Shown here: positions 9,774-20,142 of the stretch, one piece after another
Layout of the letters: every line of letters begins with the position of its first letter
How positions within the stretch are numbered: position 1 is the stretch's first letter
Source of the DNA: Spirochaetales bacterium
GTDB taxonomy: Bacteria; Spirochaetota; Spirochaetia; JABMQR01
Assembly: GCA_023139255.1 (NCBI GenBank)
Contig: JAGLNY010000069.1
Span: 1-32,988, forward strand
DNA length: 32,988 bases
Reading direction: 5' to 3'
Notes under the pieces: model-generated
Databases searched by the model: none
Told to the model about the DNA's origin: nothing
What the model saw: only the letters and a program-made list of their open reading frames with translations
Translations under genes and position numbers: made by a program

Positions 9774-11209
9774 TGGCCACAGGATTAAGTGCTGTAATAA
9801 AAAGCCTTGTAATAGACCGCGGGGTTTCAGAGGAACTAATTCTGCAGACTATAGAAGATTTTCTTCTTGCTGCTTATAAAAGAAAATACGGTACTTCTGA
9901 GAATGCTGTAGTGAAATTTGATAATGATGGGGATGAAGTTACCCTTTATTCCAGGAAAATAATTGTAGATGAAGTTGAAGATGAAGTTATGGAACTTCCA
10001 CTTGACGAAGCTCTGCTGTTGAATGATGAATGTGAAATAGGTGATGAACTATTAATTGAGATAGATCCGAAAAGTTTTGATAGAATTGCGGTTCAAAGTG
10101 CTAAGCAAAAAGCAAAACAGACATTACGAGAGATTCAGAAGGATACATTATATTCTGAATTTAAAGGAAAAGAAGGTGAGATGGTCATCGGTTATTACCA
10201 ACGCGATAAAAACGGTGATATATTTATTGATCTTGGAAAAACAGAAGGAATTTTACCAAAGAGATTCCAATCACCGCGTGAAATTTATCGTAGAAATGAT
10301 AGAGTTAAAACTTTGATATATAACGTTGAAAAAAGCTCTTCCGGCTTACGTATTATTCTTTCACGAACTCATACTGATTTTGTAAAAAAACTATTTGATC
10401 TTGAGGTTCCCGAATTATATGATAACTCGATAGAAATATATAAAATTGTGCGTGAACCGGGGTATCGTACAAAATTGGCAGTCTACTCAAACCGGACTGA
10501 TATTGATCCTGTTGGAGCCTGTGTCGGTCTGAAGGGTATCCGTATTCAGACAATTGTCCGGGAACTTGAGGGAGAGAAGATCGATGTCTTAAAATATGAG
10601 ACTGACCCGACATTTTTTATTAAGAATGCACTATCTCCAGCTGAGGTAAAGCAGGTATATATTTTAGATGAAGCCAAACGTTCTGCGCTCGCTGTAGTTG
10701 CTGAAAATCAGCTGTCTTTAGCAATCGGGAAACAGGGTCTGAATGTTCGGCTTGCAAACAGATTGGCTGATTGGAATATAGATGTAAAAACAGAAGAACA
10801 ATTTCTTGAAATGGATATTGCTCAGGAGTCAAGACGTGGACTTGATGCACTTTTCTCTGATGAACCTGAAGACGAAATAATCAATATTGAGGATATACCG
10901 GATATTGATGAAAGAATTGTAAAAATTCTTGATGAAAATGAAATTGTAAGAATAGAAGATTATATAAATATGTCAACTGCTGAGCTTTCAGGGATTCCTG
11001 GATTATCAGAAAGTGATATAAAAACTATTAATGAAGCGATTAATGAATATGTAGATATAGTTGAAGAAGAATCTGATGCACTTGATGATGAATATGAAGA
11101 AACTTTTGAGTGCCCTGAATGTGGATATTCATTAACGGAAGATATGACATCTTGCCCAAACTGTGGTGTTGGGTTAAGTTTTGAAGAAGAAGTTGTTGAG
11201 GAAGATTAA
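9773..11209 (+). CDS. nusA: Transcription termination/antitermination protein NusA, with C-terminal zinc-ribbon-like motif
   Basis: S1 domain ([28 protein letters not shown]), KH domains ([55 protein letters not shown]), one HhH/AR-like segment, then CPECG-x15-CPNCG. Confidence 0.97.
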   Translation: MATGLSAVIKSLVIDRGVSEELILQTIEDFLLAAYKRKYGTSENAVVKFDNDGDEVTLYSRKIIVDEVEDEVMELPLDEALLLNDECEIGDELLIEIDPKSFDRIAVQSAKQKAKQTLREIQKDTLYSEFKGKEGEMVIGYYQRDKNGDIFIDLGKTEGILPKRFQSPREIYRRNDRVKTLIYNVEKSSSGLRIILSRTHTDFVKKLFDLEVPELYDNSIEIYKIVREPGYRTKLAVYSNRTDIDPVGACVGLKGIRIQTIVRELEGEKIDVLKYETDPTFFIKNALSPAEVKQVYILDEAKRSALAVVAENQLSLAIGKQGLNVRLANRLADWNIDVKTEEQFLEMDIAQESRRGLDALFSDEPEDEIINIEDIPDIDERIVKILDENEIVRIEDYINMSTAELSGIPGLSESDIKTINEAINEYVDIVEEESDALDDEYEETFECPECGYSLTEDMTSCPNCGVGLSFEEEVVEED

Positions 11210-11223
11210 GATCAGGAAGGAAA

Positions 11224-13737
11224 ATGGCTGAAGAAAACAAGGTGAATAAACCAAAAGCTACATTAATTAAACATCCCAGGAAAGCCCCGGAAGCAGCACC
11301 TGTAAAAACTGTTGATGAAAAAAAACCGGTTGAAAAAAAACGTGTTGTGGTTATTAAGAAAAAAGTTGTTGTCAAAAGACCAACAATTACTACTCCAGCC
11401 GAAGTTCCGGATGATGCAAAGAGTGAAAAAATAGCTTATGAGAAAACCCGGAAGGGGCAACCCTCTCAAAGTGAAAATGCTGAATTAAAGTCTCATTCTT
11501 CAGTTAAGACAAAAAAACCAGATAGGGTTTTACATGATAAAACTGGTCGTCAAAGTAAGTCCGGGGATCAGACAAAAAAGAAACCTGAACCTGTTAAATC
11601 TGATGTAAGAAGACGTACGGATTTTCGTTCAAACCAACCTCGTCCTGCTGGAATCAGAGTAGGAACATTACATGGAAAACCGGTTTCCAATTCTGATCGA
11701 CCTGGAAATTTTCGGGATCAGCGCGGGAGAACTCCTGCCAGACCTGGCCGTCCTCCAATTAGTTCTGGTAAAGGTGCCCCGGTTAGAAGAAGTGAACCTG
11801 GTCGATTTAACAGAAGCAGACCTGGAGGAGGAGAACCTTCTACCATCCAGGAAAACCAGAAAACAGTAAAAAAAGTATTTAAACCAAAAAATAAAAGACA
11901 AAGAGATTTTCAGAAAAAAAGAGAGGGATTAATAGAAAAAGATTTTCAGATAAAGAAAAAAACTATTAATAAAACCAATCCAATCCCTAAAAAAATAGAT
12001 ATGATGGAAGTTATTACTGTTTCTGAACTAGCCAAGAAAATGAACCTAAAAGCTTCAGAACTCATAGGAAAACTTATGAATATGGGAATGATGGTTACAA
12101 TTAATCAGCAAATCGACTCAGAAACAGCACAAATTCTCGCCAGTGAATATGGATGTGAGGTAAATGTCGTTTCTTTATATGAAGAGACATTAATTAAAAC
12201 AGAAGACGATGCTAATGCTGAACTAAAACACCGCCCGCCAATCGTTACAGTGATGGGACATGTTGACCATGGAAAGACTAAACTTCTCGATGCTATTCGT
12301 GAGACTGATGTTGTTTCAGATGAATTTGGTGGAATAACTCAGCATATTGGGGCTTATAAAGTTCAATACAACGATAATGATATTGTATTTCTTGATACAC
12401 CGGGTCATTCAGCTTTTACACTTATGAGAGCTCGCGGGGCTCAGGTTACTGACATTGTTATACTTGTAGTTGCTGCGAATGATGGTGTTATGCTGCAGAC
12501 AAAAGAGGCTATAGATCATGCTAAGGAGGCAGGTGTACCAATTATTGTAGCAATTAATAAAATTGATTTACCTGAGGCAAGTCCTGAGCGTGTAAAACAG
12601 CAGCTCTCGGAATATGATCTGTTACCGGAAGATTGGGGTGGGTCTACTCTCTATTGTGAAATTTCTGCTTTAAAGCGGCTCGGGATAGATGAATTACTTG
12701 ATATGATCTTGCTTCAAGCAGAAATGCTTGAACTTGATGCAAACTACGAATGCAGAGCCGAAGGAAAAATTATTGAATCGAAAGTTGATCATGGTCGGGG
12801 CATCGTATCTACAGTTATTATTCAGAGAGGAACTCTAAAAGTTGGTGATTCCTTTATAGCAGGGGTCTACTCAGGAAAAGTTCGAGCTTTGTTTAATGAC
12901 AAAGGACAAAAAATTGATGAGGCAACTCCTTCAACGCCTGTAGAAATACTTGGTTTCACAGGAATACCTAATGCAGGAGCTCCTTTCCAGGTAACTGAGA
13001 CAGAAAAAATTGCTCGTCAGATCGGGGCAAAAAGACAGGAATTAGAAAGACAGGGTGTGGCTAATAATGTGAAAAAAGTTACGCTTGATAATCTTTTCGA
13101 CTCAATACAGGAAGGAGAAATCCAGGAACTGAAAGTTATTATTAAGGGAGATGTACATGGTTCTGTGGAAGCCCTGCAGACTTCACTTGAGAAACTTTCT
13201 ACTTCTGAAGTACGTTTAGCAGCCATCAGGGCTTCTGCCGGAGCAATTATTGAAGATGATATCAATCTTGCATCAGCCTCAAATGCTATTATAATTGGTT
13301 TCAATGTTCGACCAACACCAAAAGCAAAATTACTTGCTGACAGGGAAAAGATTGATATTCGTAAATACAATATTATTTATGATGCAGTAGATGATATGAA
13401 ATTAGCAATGGAAGGACTTCTTGCTCCTGATATCAAAGAGGAGATAATTGGTAAAGTAGAAGTACGTGAAACTTTTAAAGTTCCTAAAATCGGTCTTATT
13501 GCAGGATGTTTTGTCCTTGAAGGAAAAGTTCAGAGAAATGCCTCAATTCATGTAATTCGGGATAGTGTGGAACAGTATACTGGTAAAGTTACTTCTTTAA
13601 AAAGATTTAAAGATGATGCCAGAGAAGTTCTTGAAGGATTTGAGTGTGGTTTAAGTGTTGATAGTTATCAAGACATAAAAGTTGGAGATATCCTTGAAGT
13701 ATTTCAGATTATTGAAATTGCAAAAAAACTAACTTAA
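11224..13737 (+). CDS. infB: Translation initiation factor IF-2
   Basis: K/R/P-rich N-terminal region, then IF2 N-term domain and GTPase motifs [36 protein letters not shown]. Confidence 0.98.
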   Translation: MAEENKVNKPKATLIKHPRKAPEAAPVKTVDEKKPVEKKRVVVIKKKVVVKRPTITTPAEVPDDAKSEKIAYEKTRKGQPSQSENAELKSHSSVKTKKPDRVLHDKTGRQSKSGDQTKKKPEPVKSDVRRRTDFRSNQPRPAGIRVGTLHGKPVSNSDRPGNFRDQRGRTPARPGRPPISSGKGAPVRRSEPGRFNRSRPGGGEPSTIQENQKTVKKVFKPKNKRQRDFQKKREGLIEKDFQIKKKTINKTNPIPKKIDMMEVITVSELAKKMNLKASELIGKLMNMGMMVTINQQIDSETAQILASEYGCEVNVVSLYEETLIKTEDDANAELKHRPPIVTVMGHVDHGKTKLLDAIRETDVVSDEFGGITQHIGAYKVQYNDNDIVFLDTPGHSAFTLMRARGAQVTDIVILVVAANDGVMLQTKEAIDHAKEAGVPIIVAINKIDLPEASPERVKQQLSEYDLLPEDWGGSTLYCEISALKRLGIDELLDMILLQAEMLELDANYECRAEGKIIESKVDHGRGIVSTVIIQRGTLKVGDSFIAGVYSGKVRALFNDKGQKIDEATPSTPVEILGFTGIPNAGAPFQVTETEKIARQIGAKRQELERQGVANNVKKVTLDNLFDSIQEGEIQELKVIIKGDVHGSVEALQTSLEKLSTSEVRLAAIRASAGAIIEDDINLASASNAIIIGFNVRPTPKAKLLADREKIDIRKYNIIYDAVDDMKLAMEGLLAPDIKEEIIGKVEVRETFKVPKIGLIAGCFVLEGKVQRNASIHVIRDSVEQYTGKVTSLKRFKDDAREVLEGFECGLSVDSYQDIKVGDILEVFQIIEIAKKLT

Positions 13738-13738
13738 T

Positions 13739-14095
13739 ATGAGTGAATTTACAAGAAACCGTTTAGAATCAAAATTATTAGGAGCTATTAGTACTATCAT
13801 CACAAGAGGAGATGTTAAAAATCCTGGGCTTAGCAGATTAGTCTCGATAAGCAGCCTTTCGATTTCACCTGATTTTTCACATGCAAGAGTAAACATAACT
13901 TCTTTTGAGGATGAAAATTCACTTCGCCAATCAGTTAATGCTCTTAATAGCGCTTCAAGCTATATTCAGTCGAGGATTTCAAAACTGATAAAAACAAGAA
14001 ATACTCCTAAATTAACATTCTATGTGGATACATCAATACGTGATGGGATGAAAATTAATAATATTATTGATAACATATATGATAATGAAAAATAA
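13739..14095 (+). CDS. rbfA: Ribosome-binding factor A
   Basis: Short ORF between infB and truB; RbfA-like LSISPDFSHARVNITSF and KLTFYVDTSIRDGMKINNIID. Confidence 0.92.
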   Translation: MSEFTRNRLESKLLGAISTIITRGDVKNPGLSRLVSISSLSISPDFSHARVNITSFEDENSLRQSVNALNSASSYIQSRISKLIKTRNTPKLTFYVDTSIRDGMKINNIIDNIYDNEK

Positions 14096-14981
14096 TGGCA
14101 TACTTTTATATGACAAATCTTCTGGTGTAACGTCTTTTGGTGCGCTTTATCCTATTAAAAAACTGTTTCAAGTAAAAATCGGGCATGCAGGAACTCTGGA
14201 TAAATTTGCTGAAGGCCTTTTAATTGTTTTGCTGGGTAAATACACTAAATTAAATACTATCTTCAGTGGGTTAGATAAAGTGTATGAAGCAGTATTTTAT
14301 ATGGGTATTGAGACTGATACGCTTGATCCGGAAGGCTCTGAAGTTAAAAATTGTGAGTTGCCTACAATCAAGACAATGGAATCAACTTTAAAGAGTTTTA
14401 TTGGAAAGCTTCAGCAAGTCCCGCCAGCATACTCTGCAATTCATGTAAATGGGAAAAGAGCGTATCAGGAAATCCGTAACGGACGGATACCGAAATTAAA
14501 GCAAAGGGAAGTTATGGTATATGATTTTTCTATTATTAGCTGGATACCCCCTTACTTACATGTGCGGATTCACTGCTCTAAAGGAACTTATGTAAGAGCT
14601 CTTGCAAGAGATTTTGCCTATGCCTGTGGCTCAGCGGCTTATGTATGCAAATTAACAAGAACATCAATTGGTCCTTTCAAACTTATGGATGCGACGAATG
14701 AATCTCAATTAGCGGAAAAAGATATTCTCCATGGTTGTGATTTCTTTAAGAAATTATCAGGATTTCATATGGTTGAACCAACTCAAAAAGAACTGGATCG
14801 CCTGAAATATGGAGCATTGCCTGAAACGATGATTCTCCACAATGAGGAAGAAATTGAACCACAATATTGTGTTTTTATTGATAAAGAGGGAAAAGTTTCC
14901 GGAGTTTCTACACTTAAATATGTTAATTCGTATTTAACGCCTGACAAGTTTTTGTTTTCTGTTACTGAAAATGACAAGTGA
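14085..14981 (+). CDS. truB: tRNA pseudouridine(55) synthase TruB
   Basis: NNGILLYDKSSGVTSF, GHAGTLDKFAEGLLIVLLG (catalytic Asp motif), QVPPAYSAIHVNGKRAYQ, GTYVRALARD. ORF track starts at TTG 14067; ATG 14085 (or 14079) is the likelier start. Confidence 0.94.
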   Translation: MKNNGILLYDKSSGVTSFGALYPIKKLFQVKIGHAGTLDKFAEGLLIVLLGKYTKLNTIFSGLDKVYEAVFYMGIETDTLDPEGSEVKNCELPTIKTMESTLKSFIGKLQQVPPAYSAIHVNGKRAYQEIRNGRIPKLKQREVMVYDFSIISWIPPYLHVRIHCSKGTYVRALARDFAYACGSAAYVCKLTRTSIGPFKLMDATNESQLAEKDILHGCDFFKKLSGFHMVEPTQKELDRLKYGALPETMILHNEEEIEPQYCVFIDKEGKVSGVSTLKYVNSYLTPDKFLFSVTENDK

Positions 14982-15789
14982 GAGTTTTATGAAAATACTT
15001 GATTTTGAAATGTTGAAAAATGCTTATTTATCTTCTGATAGAAAAGCAGCTGTGACTATTGGTGTGTTTGATGGTATACATAAAGGTCACATAAAACTTT
15101 TTCACGAAGTAACCAGAGATCCCGGTCTGGAGTCATTTGTGATAACTTTTTTTACAAATCCTAAAAAGATTCTTCGACCTGATTCCTTTCATGGATGTAT
15201 TTTGACACAGAAGCAGAAATTGGAACATTTAGAGGCCTACGGGATAGATAATGTTATTTTCATTGACTTTTCCTCTGATTTTAGTAAACTACGAGGAGAT
15301 GAATTCTTTAAATATATTTCTTCCAATATTGCAATTGCAAAACTAATTATTGGAAGTAATTTTAGATGCGGAATTAATGCATCATTTACTGCAGCAATGA
15401 TTCAGGCCTTTTTTTTAGGTACTGATACGGAAACTGTTATTGTTGATCAGCTTGTAAGTGATAGCAGAATTAGGATAAGCAGCTCCTATATAAGACAATT
15501 GATTATTCACGGAGAAATGAAGGAGGCTGCTGATTTATTAGACAGAACCTATTCGCTTGATTTTTCTTCAAGCAAGTTGAAGCAATGTGATAAGGTTATT
15601 ATTATACAGAAGACTGAAATTATACAGCTGCTGCCGCCACCGGGGTTGTATGATGTATTGGTAAAGGATGAATCATCAATTATTAATGGAAAATTGAAAA
15701 TAGATGAATCAAAAATAACTATTAGACTTGAAAAAGTGTATGGTGATCTTAAGAATCAGGAAATTATGATTATTGAAAAAATTGATTGA
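14971..15789 (+). CDS. ribF: FAD synthetase RibF-like; riboflavin-kinase domain shortened/degenerate
   Basis: FMN adenylyltransferase motifs GVFDGIHKGHI, IIGSNFRCG, RISSSYIRQLI. C-terminal ~80 aa keep only remnants of the kinase domain. Start could be ATG 14971 or 14989. Confidence 0.87.
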   Translation: MTSESFMKILDFEMLKNAYLSSDRKAAVTIGVFDGIHKGHIKLFHEVTRDPGLESFVITFFTNPKKILRPDSFHGCILTQKQKLEHLEAYGIDNVIFIDFSSDFSKLRGDEFFKYISSNIAIAKLIIGSNFRCGINASFTAAMIQAFFLGTDTETVIVDQLVSDSRIRISSSYIRQLIIHGEMKEAADLLDRTYSLDFSSSKLKQCDKVIIIQKTEIIQLLPPPGLYDVLVKDESSIINGKLKIDESKITIRLEKVYGDLKNQEIMIIEKID

Positions 15790-15810
15790 GGGTAAGGAGA
15801 TATAGCTCAA

Positions 15811-16080
15811 ATGGCTTTTACTAAGGAAAAAAAACAGGAAATTATTAACGAATTCGGTGCAAATGCACAGGATACAGGATCCACAGAAGTACAAATAGCT
15901 CTTATAACAGCCCGGATCGGGGAATTAACAGAGCATTTTAAAGTAAATAAAAAAGATCATGCAAGTAGGCGTGGACTACTCAAAATGGTAGGGCAGCGAA
16001 GAAGACTGCTGCGATACCTTAAAAATACTGAAATTGATAAATACCGGGAACTTCTTGTCAAGTTAAACTTGAGAAAGTAA
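15811..16080 (+). CDS. rpsO: 30S ribosomal protein S15
   Basis: 89 aa, [51 protein letters not shown] taaggaga upstream. Confidence 0.99.
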   Translation: MAFTKEKKQEIINEFGANAQDTGSTEVQIALITARIGELTEHFKVNKKDHASRRGLLKMVGQRRRLLRYLKNTEIDKYRELLVKLNLRK

Positions 16081-16097
16081 CAGGTAAAAAAGAAAAT

Positions 16098-16160
16098 GAG
16101 ATTGCCAAATGATCTGCCGCTTTTCTTGAAAGCGGCTGTATTATGTATTCAGCACATCTC
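16098..16160 (+). promoter_or_regulatory. rpsO-pnp intergenic stem-loop (candidate processing/autoregulatory RNA element)
   Basis: Perfect 8-bp stem GCCGCTTT (16116-16123) / AAAGCGGC (16129-16136), 5-nt loop, no T-run afterwards; outer complementarity GAGAT (16098-16102) / ATCTC (16156-16160). Confidence 0.6.
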
Positions 16161-16179
16161 GGAAAAAGGAAATAAATAG

Positions 16180-18279
16180 ATGATACAAAAAGTAACGGTA
16201 AGAATAGGTAAAGAAGACCTTATTCTTGAAACAGGAAGAATGGCAAAACAAGCTAATGGTGCTGTGTTTGCTTCATACGGCGGCAGTTCCGTACTAGCAA
16301 CTGCATGCTGCGGCAGCAGTAAAGTAGAGGGACTGGATTATGTACCTCTGCAGGTTGAATATAATGAGAAATATTATGCAGCAGGAAAGATCCCTGGCGG
16401 ATTTCTAAAAAGAGAAGGAAGACCTAAAGACAAGGAAATTCTTGTCTGCAGATTGATTGACAGACCAATGAGACCTCTTTTCGATAAAGCTTTTGGCAGA
16501 GAGATACAGGTAGTTCCGACGGTTGTTTCTACAGACCAGATAAATCCTCCTGATATGGTAGCAATGGTTGCAGCTTTTACCTCTGTTGCAATCTCGGACA
16601 TACCTTTTGATGGTCCTGTCGGGGCTGTAAGGATTTGTTCACTTGATGGTGAGTATATAATTAACCCAACTTTTGATGAGATATCAAGAAGCAGTCTTGA
16701 AATAATTGTCTCCGGAACTAAAGATGGTATTACAATGGTTGAAGGTGGGGCTCTTCAGGTGAGTGAAGATGTATTACTTGGAGCAATTGAAACTGCACAG
16801 CCGGTTATAGCTGAAATATGTAACGCGCAGGAAGAATTTGCTAAATTAGTCGGTCTCGAAAAATTACCAATAATCGAAATTGAAGAAGATCATTCATTCC
16901 TGGACCCGATAAAAGAATATGCATTCCCGTTGCTGCAGGAAGCTTGTTTTGTAAAAGGAAAACATTATAGATACTCTGCTATCAAAAAAGTTAAAAGTGA
17001 TACACAGGAAAAATTTTCTGATTTTATTCAGGATGAAAACCAGAAGAAAGTAGATCAGCTTTTCGAGGATATGGAATACGAAATAGTCCGATCATCAATA
17101 CTGGATAAAGGTATCCGTACAGATGGACGTGGAGCGGAAGATATTAGAGCTATAACATGTGATATTAATGTTTTACCAAGAACCCATGGTAGTGCATTGT
17201 TTACACGTGGTGAAACTCAGAGTCTTGCAGTAACTACCTTGGGTACAGTATATGATGAACAAATGCACGATAATATTGATGGTGAAAAAAGTTATTCACA
17301 CTTTATGCTGCATTATAATTTCCCGCCATTCTCTGTAGGTGAGTGTGGGAGAATGGGAACCGGCAGAAGAGAGATTGGGCATGGGCATCTTGCAATGAGA
17401 GCTTTACAATCTGTACTTCCTGAAAAAGATAAGTTCCCTTATACTATTCGATTAGTATCTGAGATACTTGAATCAAATGGGTCTTCTTCAATGGCTTCAG
17501 TTTGTGGTGGTTCATTATCATTACTTTCAGCTGGTGTTAAACTTGAGAAACCAGTTGCGGGAATTGCAATGGGTTTAATTTCTTCTGAAGATAAAGCAGT
17601 AGTACTAAGTGATATTCTAGGTGAAGAAGATCATCTCGGAGACATGGATTTTAAGGTTACTGGTACTGAAGATGGAATTACTGCCTTCCAAATGGATATT
17701 AAAATTGCAAATGTAAGTAGAGAACTTATGGGTAAGGCTCTGGAACAGGCAAGAAAAGGTAGGTTACATATCCTTGATATTATGAATAAGGTTATTAATA
17801 AACCAAATGATGAACTATCTGAGTATGCCCCCAGAATTGAGACAATGAGTATTGATGAAGAAAAAATTGGTGCAGTAATTGGACCTGGTGGAAAAACCAT
17901 TAAGAGCATTGCGGCAAGGACTTCAGCAGAAGTAAATATAGACAATGATGGTAAAGTTACAGTGTATGGGAAAGATTCAAAATCTGCAATGAGTGCAATT
18001 GACTTAATAAAATCTATTATTGAGGAACCGGAAGTAGGAAGGATATATAACGGTACCGTTAAGAAAATAATGGATTTTGGTGCATTTATTGAGATTTTAC
18101 CTGGTAAAGAAGGTTTATGTCATATATCCAAGATGGCTAAAAAAAGAGTCAATGATGTAAATGATATATTAAAAGTTAATCAGGAAATACCAGTGAAATT
18201 ACTTGAAATAGATCGAATGGGTAGACTTAATTTAAGTTATATTGATGCTCTTATAAAATTAGGAAAAGATACAGAATAA
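16180..18279 (+). CDS. pnp: Polyribonucleotide nucleotidyltransferase
   Basis: RNase PH-like domains ([44 protein letters not shown]), KH ([25 protein letters not shown]) and S1 ([31 protein letters not shown]) domains. Confidence 0.99.
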   Translation: MIQKVTVRIGKEDLILETGRMAKQANGAVFASYGGSSVLATACCGSSKVEGLDYVPLQVEYNEKYYAAGKIPGGFLKREGRPKDKEILVCRLIDRPMRPLFDKAFGREIQVVPTVVSTDQINPPDMVAMVAAFTSVAISDIPFDGPVGAVRICSLDGEYIINPTFDEISRSSLEIIVSGTKDGITMVEGGALQVSEDVLLGAIETAQPVIAEICNAQEEFAKLVGLEKLPIIEIEEDHSFLDPIKEYAFPLLQEACFVKGKHYRYSAIKKVKSDTQEKFSDFIQDENQKKVDQLFEDMEYEIVRSSILDKGIRTDGRGAEDIRAITCDINVLPRTHGSALFTRGETQSLAVTTLGTVYDEQMHDNIDGEKSYSHFMLHYNFPPFSVGECGRMGTGRREIGHGHLAMRALQSVLPEKDKFPYTIRLVSEILESNGSSSMASVCGGSLSLLSAGVKLEKPVAGIAMGLISSEDKAVVLSDILGEEDHLGDMDFKVTGTEDGITAFQMDIKIANVSRELMGKALEQARKGRLHILDIMNKVINKPNDELSEYAPRIETMSIDEEKIGAVIGPGGKTIKSIAARTSAEVNIDNDGKVTVYGKDSKSAMSAIDLIKSIIEEPEVGRIYNGTVKKIMDFGAFIEILPGKEGLCHISKMAKKRVNDVNDILKVNQEIPVKLLEIDRMGRLNLSYIDALIKLGKDTE

Positions 18280-18321
18280 ATATATATTTATAGTTACTCA
18301 TTTTGGTAGATCTTTAAAAAT

Positions 18322-18359
18322 TAATAGCACTGGTGTAGAAATATATCGGTGCTCTATTA
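18322..18359 (+). other. Stem-loop in pnp-dut intergenic region (weak terminator or processing element)
   Basis: TAATAGCACTG (18322-18332) pairs with CGGTG-ct-CTATTA (18347-18359) with a 2-nt bulge and one G·U; no solid T-run follows. Confidence 0.4.
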
Positions 18360-18403
18360 TTTAATTGTTAACAGAAGGAGATGGGGTAGCCCCTGTGTAG
18401 AAT

Positions 18404-18868
18404 ATGGGAAACAAACTTAACGATTTTTCCGGGGGAATTAATATAACTTTAGATCCAGGGGCTATTATGCCTTCCTATGCTACTGAAGACTCATCAGGAG
18501 CTGATATTTGCGCGTATCTTCCTGATTCTACATATTATATTTTAGAGCCTGGTGCATTTGCTTTAATCCCAACAGGTATCAGGATGGAAATCAGTCCAGG
18601 TTTTGAGGTCCAAATACGGCCAAGATCGGGGTTGGCAGCGAAAAGTGGTATAACAGTCCTAAATACTCCAGGAACAATTGATGCGGATTATAGGGGAGAA
18701 GTTAAGGTTATACTTATTAACCATAGCGAAATATCGTATACTATAGAACATGGTTCAAGAATTGCGCAAATGGTATTTGCTGAAGTGAGGAAAGCTGAAT
18801 TTCAGCTAACACATAAATTAAATATAACAAGACGTGGGGAAGGAGGTTTCGGGTCTACCGGAACATAG
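18404..18868 (+). CDS. dut: dUTP diphosphatase
   Basis: dUTPase motifs: SSGADICAYL, RPRSGLAAKSGITVLNTPGTIDADYRGEVKVILIN, HGSRIAQMVF, RGEGGFGSTG. Confidence 0.96.
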   Translation: MGNKLNDFSGGINITLDPGAIMPSYATEDSSGADICAYLPDSTYYILEPGAFALIPTGIRMEISPGFEVQIRPRSGLAAKSGITVLNTPGTIDADYRGEVKVILINHSEISYTIEHGSRIAQMVFAEVRKAEFQLTHKLNITRRGEGGFGSTGT

Positions 18869-18873
18869 AAAAT

Positions 18874-20142
18874 ATGAATGGAAAGCATAGATATACTACT
18901 CTATACGTATATATATCAAAAGAGTATATATTTACTTTCTTCGTATCATTTTTTTTCTTTTTTTCAATATTCTTCATAAATCAACTTTTAGTTGTCGCAA
19001 AAAATGTACTAATTGCAAATGTAAATATAATAGATGTTTTTCGAATAATTCTTTATTCAATCCCTGTTATTTTATCTTTTACTTTCCCTTTTGCTTCATT
19101 AACCGGGGCAGCGATGACAATTGGGCAGCTTGCTTCGCAAAACGAATTATTAGCACTGAGAGCAAGCGGGATTTCTTTCAAGCGTATATTTACTCCAGTA
19201 ATAATAATAAGTATACTTTTTTCTTTTTGCTCCTTTATGTTAAACGATATATTCCAACCACTTGGCACTATAAAATACAAAGAACTTTATAGAGAATTGT
19301 TATACCGGAACCCGAATCTTGAATTAAATTCTCATTCTGTAACGCAATTTGGAAATACATTTTTTATAACTGGTGATGTAAAAAATAACGAAGTTAATAA
19401 TCTAATGATTCTTGAACAATCTTCTTTAGGTTTGTCTGTAATATCTTCAAAGGCAGCAAGTTTTTCTGAAGCTGAGAAGAGTTCCGATTTAATTACCATC
19501 AAACTGGATTCTGTTGAGGGATTTTCTCCAAGAAGCAAAGCAGTAGGAGATTATGATTATTTTATCTCGGAACATATGGAATATAATATTCTTTTAAATG
19601 TAGTAAGTTTTAATTTTATGGGTGTGACCCCCAATGATATGAGTATTCGTGATTTATTATCTGAAATAAAAAAACTGAAGATAAATCAAACTGCAACTGA
19701 GTTACAGTCATATAAAAGGATTACTGAGTACAAATATTTGACTTATCTGAATTATTATCAAGATTTTTCAGAACGCCGGGATTATGAACCCTCGAATACT
19801 TATAATTCATGGTTAAACTATCTTGCTTCAATTAATTCAGATTTAAGGAATAAAAAGCTTCAATATTATCAAATTGAATTGTATAAAAAGACTGCTCTAC
19901 CTGTTGCATGTGCCGCACTGGTTTTTTTTGCATTTCCATTATCAGCTTTCCGTTTAAAGAATGGAAGGCTTGTAGGGTTTGGGGTAGGAATAATTGCTGC
20001 TACATTTTACTGGTTTATGCTATTTGCGGGGCAATCACTTGGTACAAGAACTTTTTATTCCCCCATACTGCTCATGTGGCTGCCTAACTTGATTTATATA
20101 GGGATTGGATTGTTTCTATTTTCTATCAGGAGTAAAAGGTGA
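18874..20142 (+). CDS. LptF/LptG family permease (YjgP/YjgQ)
   Basis: Multi-TM protein with YjgP/YjgQ-like TM layout; tandem with a second family member (20139-21236). N-term …LYVYISKEYIFTFFVSFFFFFSIFFINQLL; LRASGISFKRIFTPVIIISI. Confidence 0.88.
   Translation: MNGKHRYTTLYVYISKEYIFTFFVSFFFFFSIFFINQLLVVAKNVLIANVNIIDVFRIILYSIPVILSFTFPFASLTGAAMTIGQLASQNELLALRASGISFKRIFTPVIIISILFSFCSFMLNDIFQPLGTIKYKELYRELLYRNPNLELNSHSVTQFGNTFFITGDVKNNEVNNLMILEQSSLGLSVISSKAASFSEAEKSSDLITIKLDSVEGFSPRSKAVGDYDYFISEHMEYNILLNVVSFNFMGVTPNDMSIRDLLSEIKKLKINQTATELQSYKRITEYKYLTYLNYYQDFSERRDYEPSNTYNSWLNYLASINSDLRNKKLQYYQIELYKKTALPVACAALVFFAFPLSAFRLKNGRLVGFGVGIIAATFYWFMLFAGQSLGTRTFYSPILLMWLPNLIYIGIGLFLFSIRSKR

Noticed and set aside
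10077-10316. 79-aa + strand ORF overlapping nusA
   Set aside because: Out-of-frame within the S1-domain coding region; no supporting signal.
10353-11375. Minus-strand ORFs 10353-10613, 10620-10850, 11040-11375 inside nusA/infB
   Set aside because: Antisense to strongly conserved genes, no SD or recognisable domain, compositional by-products of the K/E-rich coding strand.
11224-12000. IF-2 N-terminal low-complexity K/R/P/G-rich region as a novel domain
   Set aside because: Such variable basic linkers are normal for bacterial IF-2 N-termini.
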